From the NCBI GenBank assembly GCA_017558545.1, contig JAFYUG010000031.1, positions 1-5,938 of the forward strand: DNA of 5,938 bases, read 5' to 3'. The translations under genes and the position numbers were made by a program. Of this stretch, positions 5,138 through 5,938 are shown piece after piece. The notes under the pieces are model-generated. The model had not been told where the DNA came from. It searched no databases and worked only from the letters and a program-made list of their open reading frames with translations. Position 1 is the stretch's first letter. Each line of letters begins with the position of its first letter. Source of the DNA: Oscillospiraceae bacterium. Lineage in GTDB: Bacteria > Bacillota > Clostridia > Oscillospirales > Oscillospiraceae.

Positions 5138-5938
5138 ATGAAAAGAATACTGGCTTTGCTCCTTGCCGCCGTCCTTTGTCTTGGAATAAGCGGCTGCGGA
5201 AAAGAGGAAGTTGGCGCTTACACGGTGCTGGAGGAAATAGGCACCAAGGAATATGCGCTGATTTACCGCTCCGATGACGTTATTCCCGAGGTTGTGGAAG
5301 CCGCCATCAGCTCCCTTGCCGCATCCGGCACTCTCAGCCGCATTGCCGCCAACTGGCTGGGCAGCAGCGAATATATTAATATAGAGGGCAACTTCTCCGC
5401 CATCAGCGACATAGAGCTTCCCCCCGCCCGCACCCTTATCATAGGTGTGGACACCGATGCTCCCCCCTTTGCCTACACCAGCGGCGGAGAGAGCGTTGGC
5501 TTTGCCGTTGACCTTGCCAAGGCCATAGGCTCCGTTATAGGCTGGGATATTAAAATCATCCACATCTCCAGCAGCGAAATCGGCACTCAGCTCGCTTCCG
5601 GCAATGTGGACTGCGCTTTGGGCTTCTCCCCCCTCTGCGTTGACCAGAGCAAATACACCGTCGGCACAGTTTTGATGAAAAGCGAAATTGTTTTGGCCGT
5701 TCCCGAAGGCAGCAATGTTAAGACCATACGCCGAATTCGCGGCGAGCGTATAGGCACCATAAGCGACCCCGCTTTGGAAAACGCCATCACCTCCCACGAC
5801 AAGATAAGCAAGCATTCCGACGGCGCAACAGTTTATGTAACTCCCCCCCGCTGTATTTCCGCCCTGGATAACGGCTGGTGCGTGGCCATTGTTATGGACA
5901 TACTCATGCTGAAGGCTTATGCCAGCACTTATGTTCCC
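5138..5938 (+). CDS. Second SBP_bac_3-like lipoprotein with C-terminal-type segment at its N-terminus (3' end outside window)
   Basis: Open for 267 codons to the window edge. The ATG at 5138 follows AAGGAGG (5122-5128) by 9 nt, and the first residues form a lipoprotein signal ending LGISGC with Cys20. The layout is unusual. Residues 35-75 (GTKEYALIYRSDD ... LAASGTLSRIAANWLG) align with the C-terminal end of the binding protein at 1889-2683 (its residues 213-252). The usual family N-terminus, TLIIGVDTDAPPFAY, appears only from residue 99. The body then follows the normal order: VGFAVDLAKAIG, GNVDCALGFSP, IRGERIGTI and the hinge-return GWCVAIVMDI. The usual carboxylate-binding Arg is replaced by Gln170. 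The product is probably an extracellular amino acid or related solute receptor for the adjacent importer, or an orphan sensor-type lipoprotein. What follows the window edge decides whether it is permuted, duplicated or fused to another domain. Confidence 0.82.
   Translation, partial: MKRILALLLAAVLCLGISGCGKEEVGAYTVLEEIGTKEYALIYRSDDVIPEVVEAAISSLAASGTLSRIAANWLGSSEYINIEGNFSAISDIELPPARTLIIGVDTDAPPFAYTSGGESVGFAVDLAKAIGSVIGWDIKIIHISSSEIGTQLASGNVDCALGFSPLCVDQSKYTVGTVLMKSEIVLAVPEGSNVKTIRRIRGERIGTISDPALENAITSHDKISKHSDGATVYVTPPRCISALDNGWCVAIVMDILMLKAYASTYVP

Noticed and set aside
5120..5815. 231-residue minus-strand frame opposite the second binding protein
   Set aside because: It is an antisense shadow from the same codon bias, and the plus strand has a lipobox, a strong ribosome binding site and family motifs.

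Overview
The window looks like chromosome from a low-to-mid GC, probably gut-dwelling clostridial Firmicute (Oscillospiraceae-like). This is inferred from strong AGGAGG-type ribosome binding sites, Firmicute-style lipoprotein signals, a secreted protein combining a lysozyme domain, an InlB-type repeat and a DHHW domain, and GCC/GGC-rich codon use. No marker gene fixes the taxon. There is no sign of RNA genes, CRISPR, phage integration or insertion sequences.

Left third (1-1632, minus strand, running off the left edge): a GTG-started secreted protein of at least 544 residues. In order it has a signal peptide, a GH24 (T4-lysozyme-like) muramidase, an InlB/Listeria-Bacteroides-type repeat, an 18-unit (P/V)TPE linker and a DHHW (AlgJ/AlgX-related) domain cut by the window edge. 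Forward frames over this region are only open because of the repeat and codon bias. A 256-bp divergent intergenic region (1633-1888) holds a promoter for each side, and a 14-bp palindrome covers the -10 of the lysozyme gene.

Middle (1889-5019, plus strand): a polar amino acid ABC importer with a lipoprotein binding protein, a single permease and a HisP/GlnQ-type ATPase. It is followed 4 nt later by a DapF-fold, cofactor-independent amino acid racemase/epimerase. A strong hairpin and two smaller ones lie between the binding-protein gene and the permease gene. Together with the binding-protein gene's ATA-free codon use, they fit the usual high-binding-protein, low-membrane-component expression ratio. 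The tight spacing of permease, ATPase and racemase suggests that an imported amino acid is racemised.

Right end (5020-5938): a 118-bp gap carries a promoter whose predicted start falls inside a long near-perfect hairpin. A second lipoprotein of the SBP_bac_3 family follows and is cut by the right edge. Its first ~75 residues resemble the normal C-terminal end of this family, and the normal N-terminal start appears only near residue 98. It is therefore either circularly permuted or carries a duplicated end. Both binding proteins lack the arginine that normally holds the ligand alpha-carboxylate, which makes the ligand of this system an open question.
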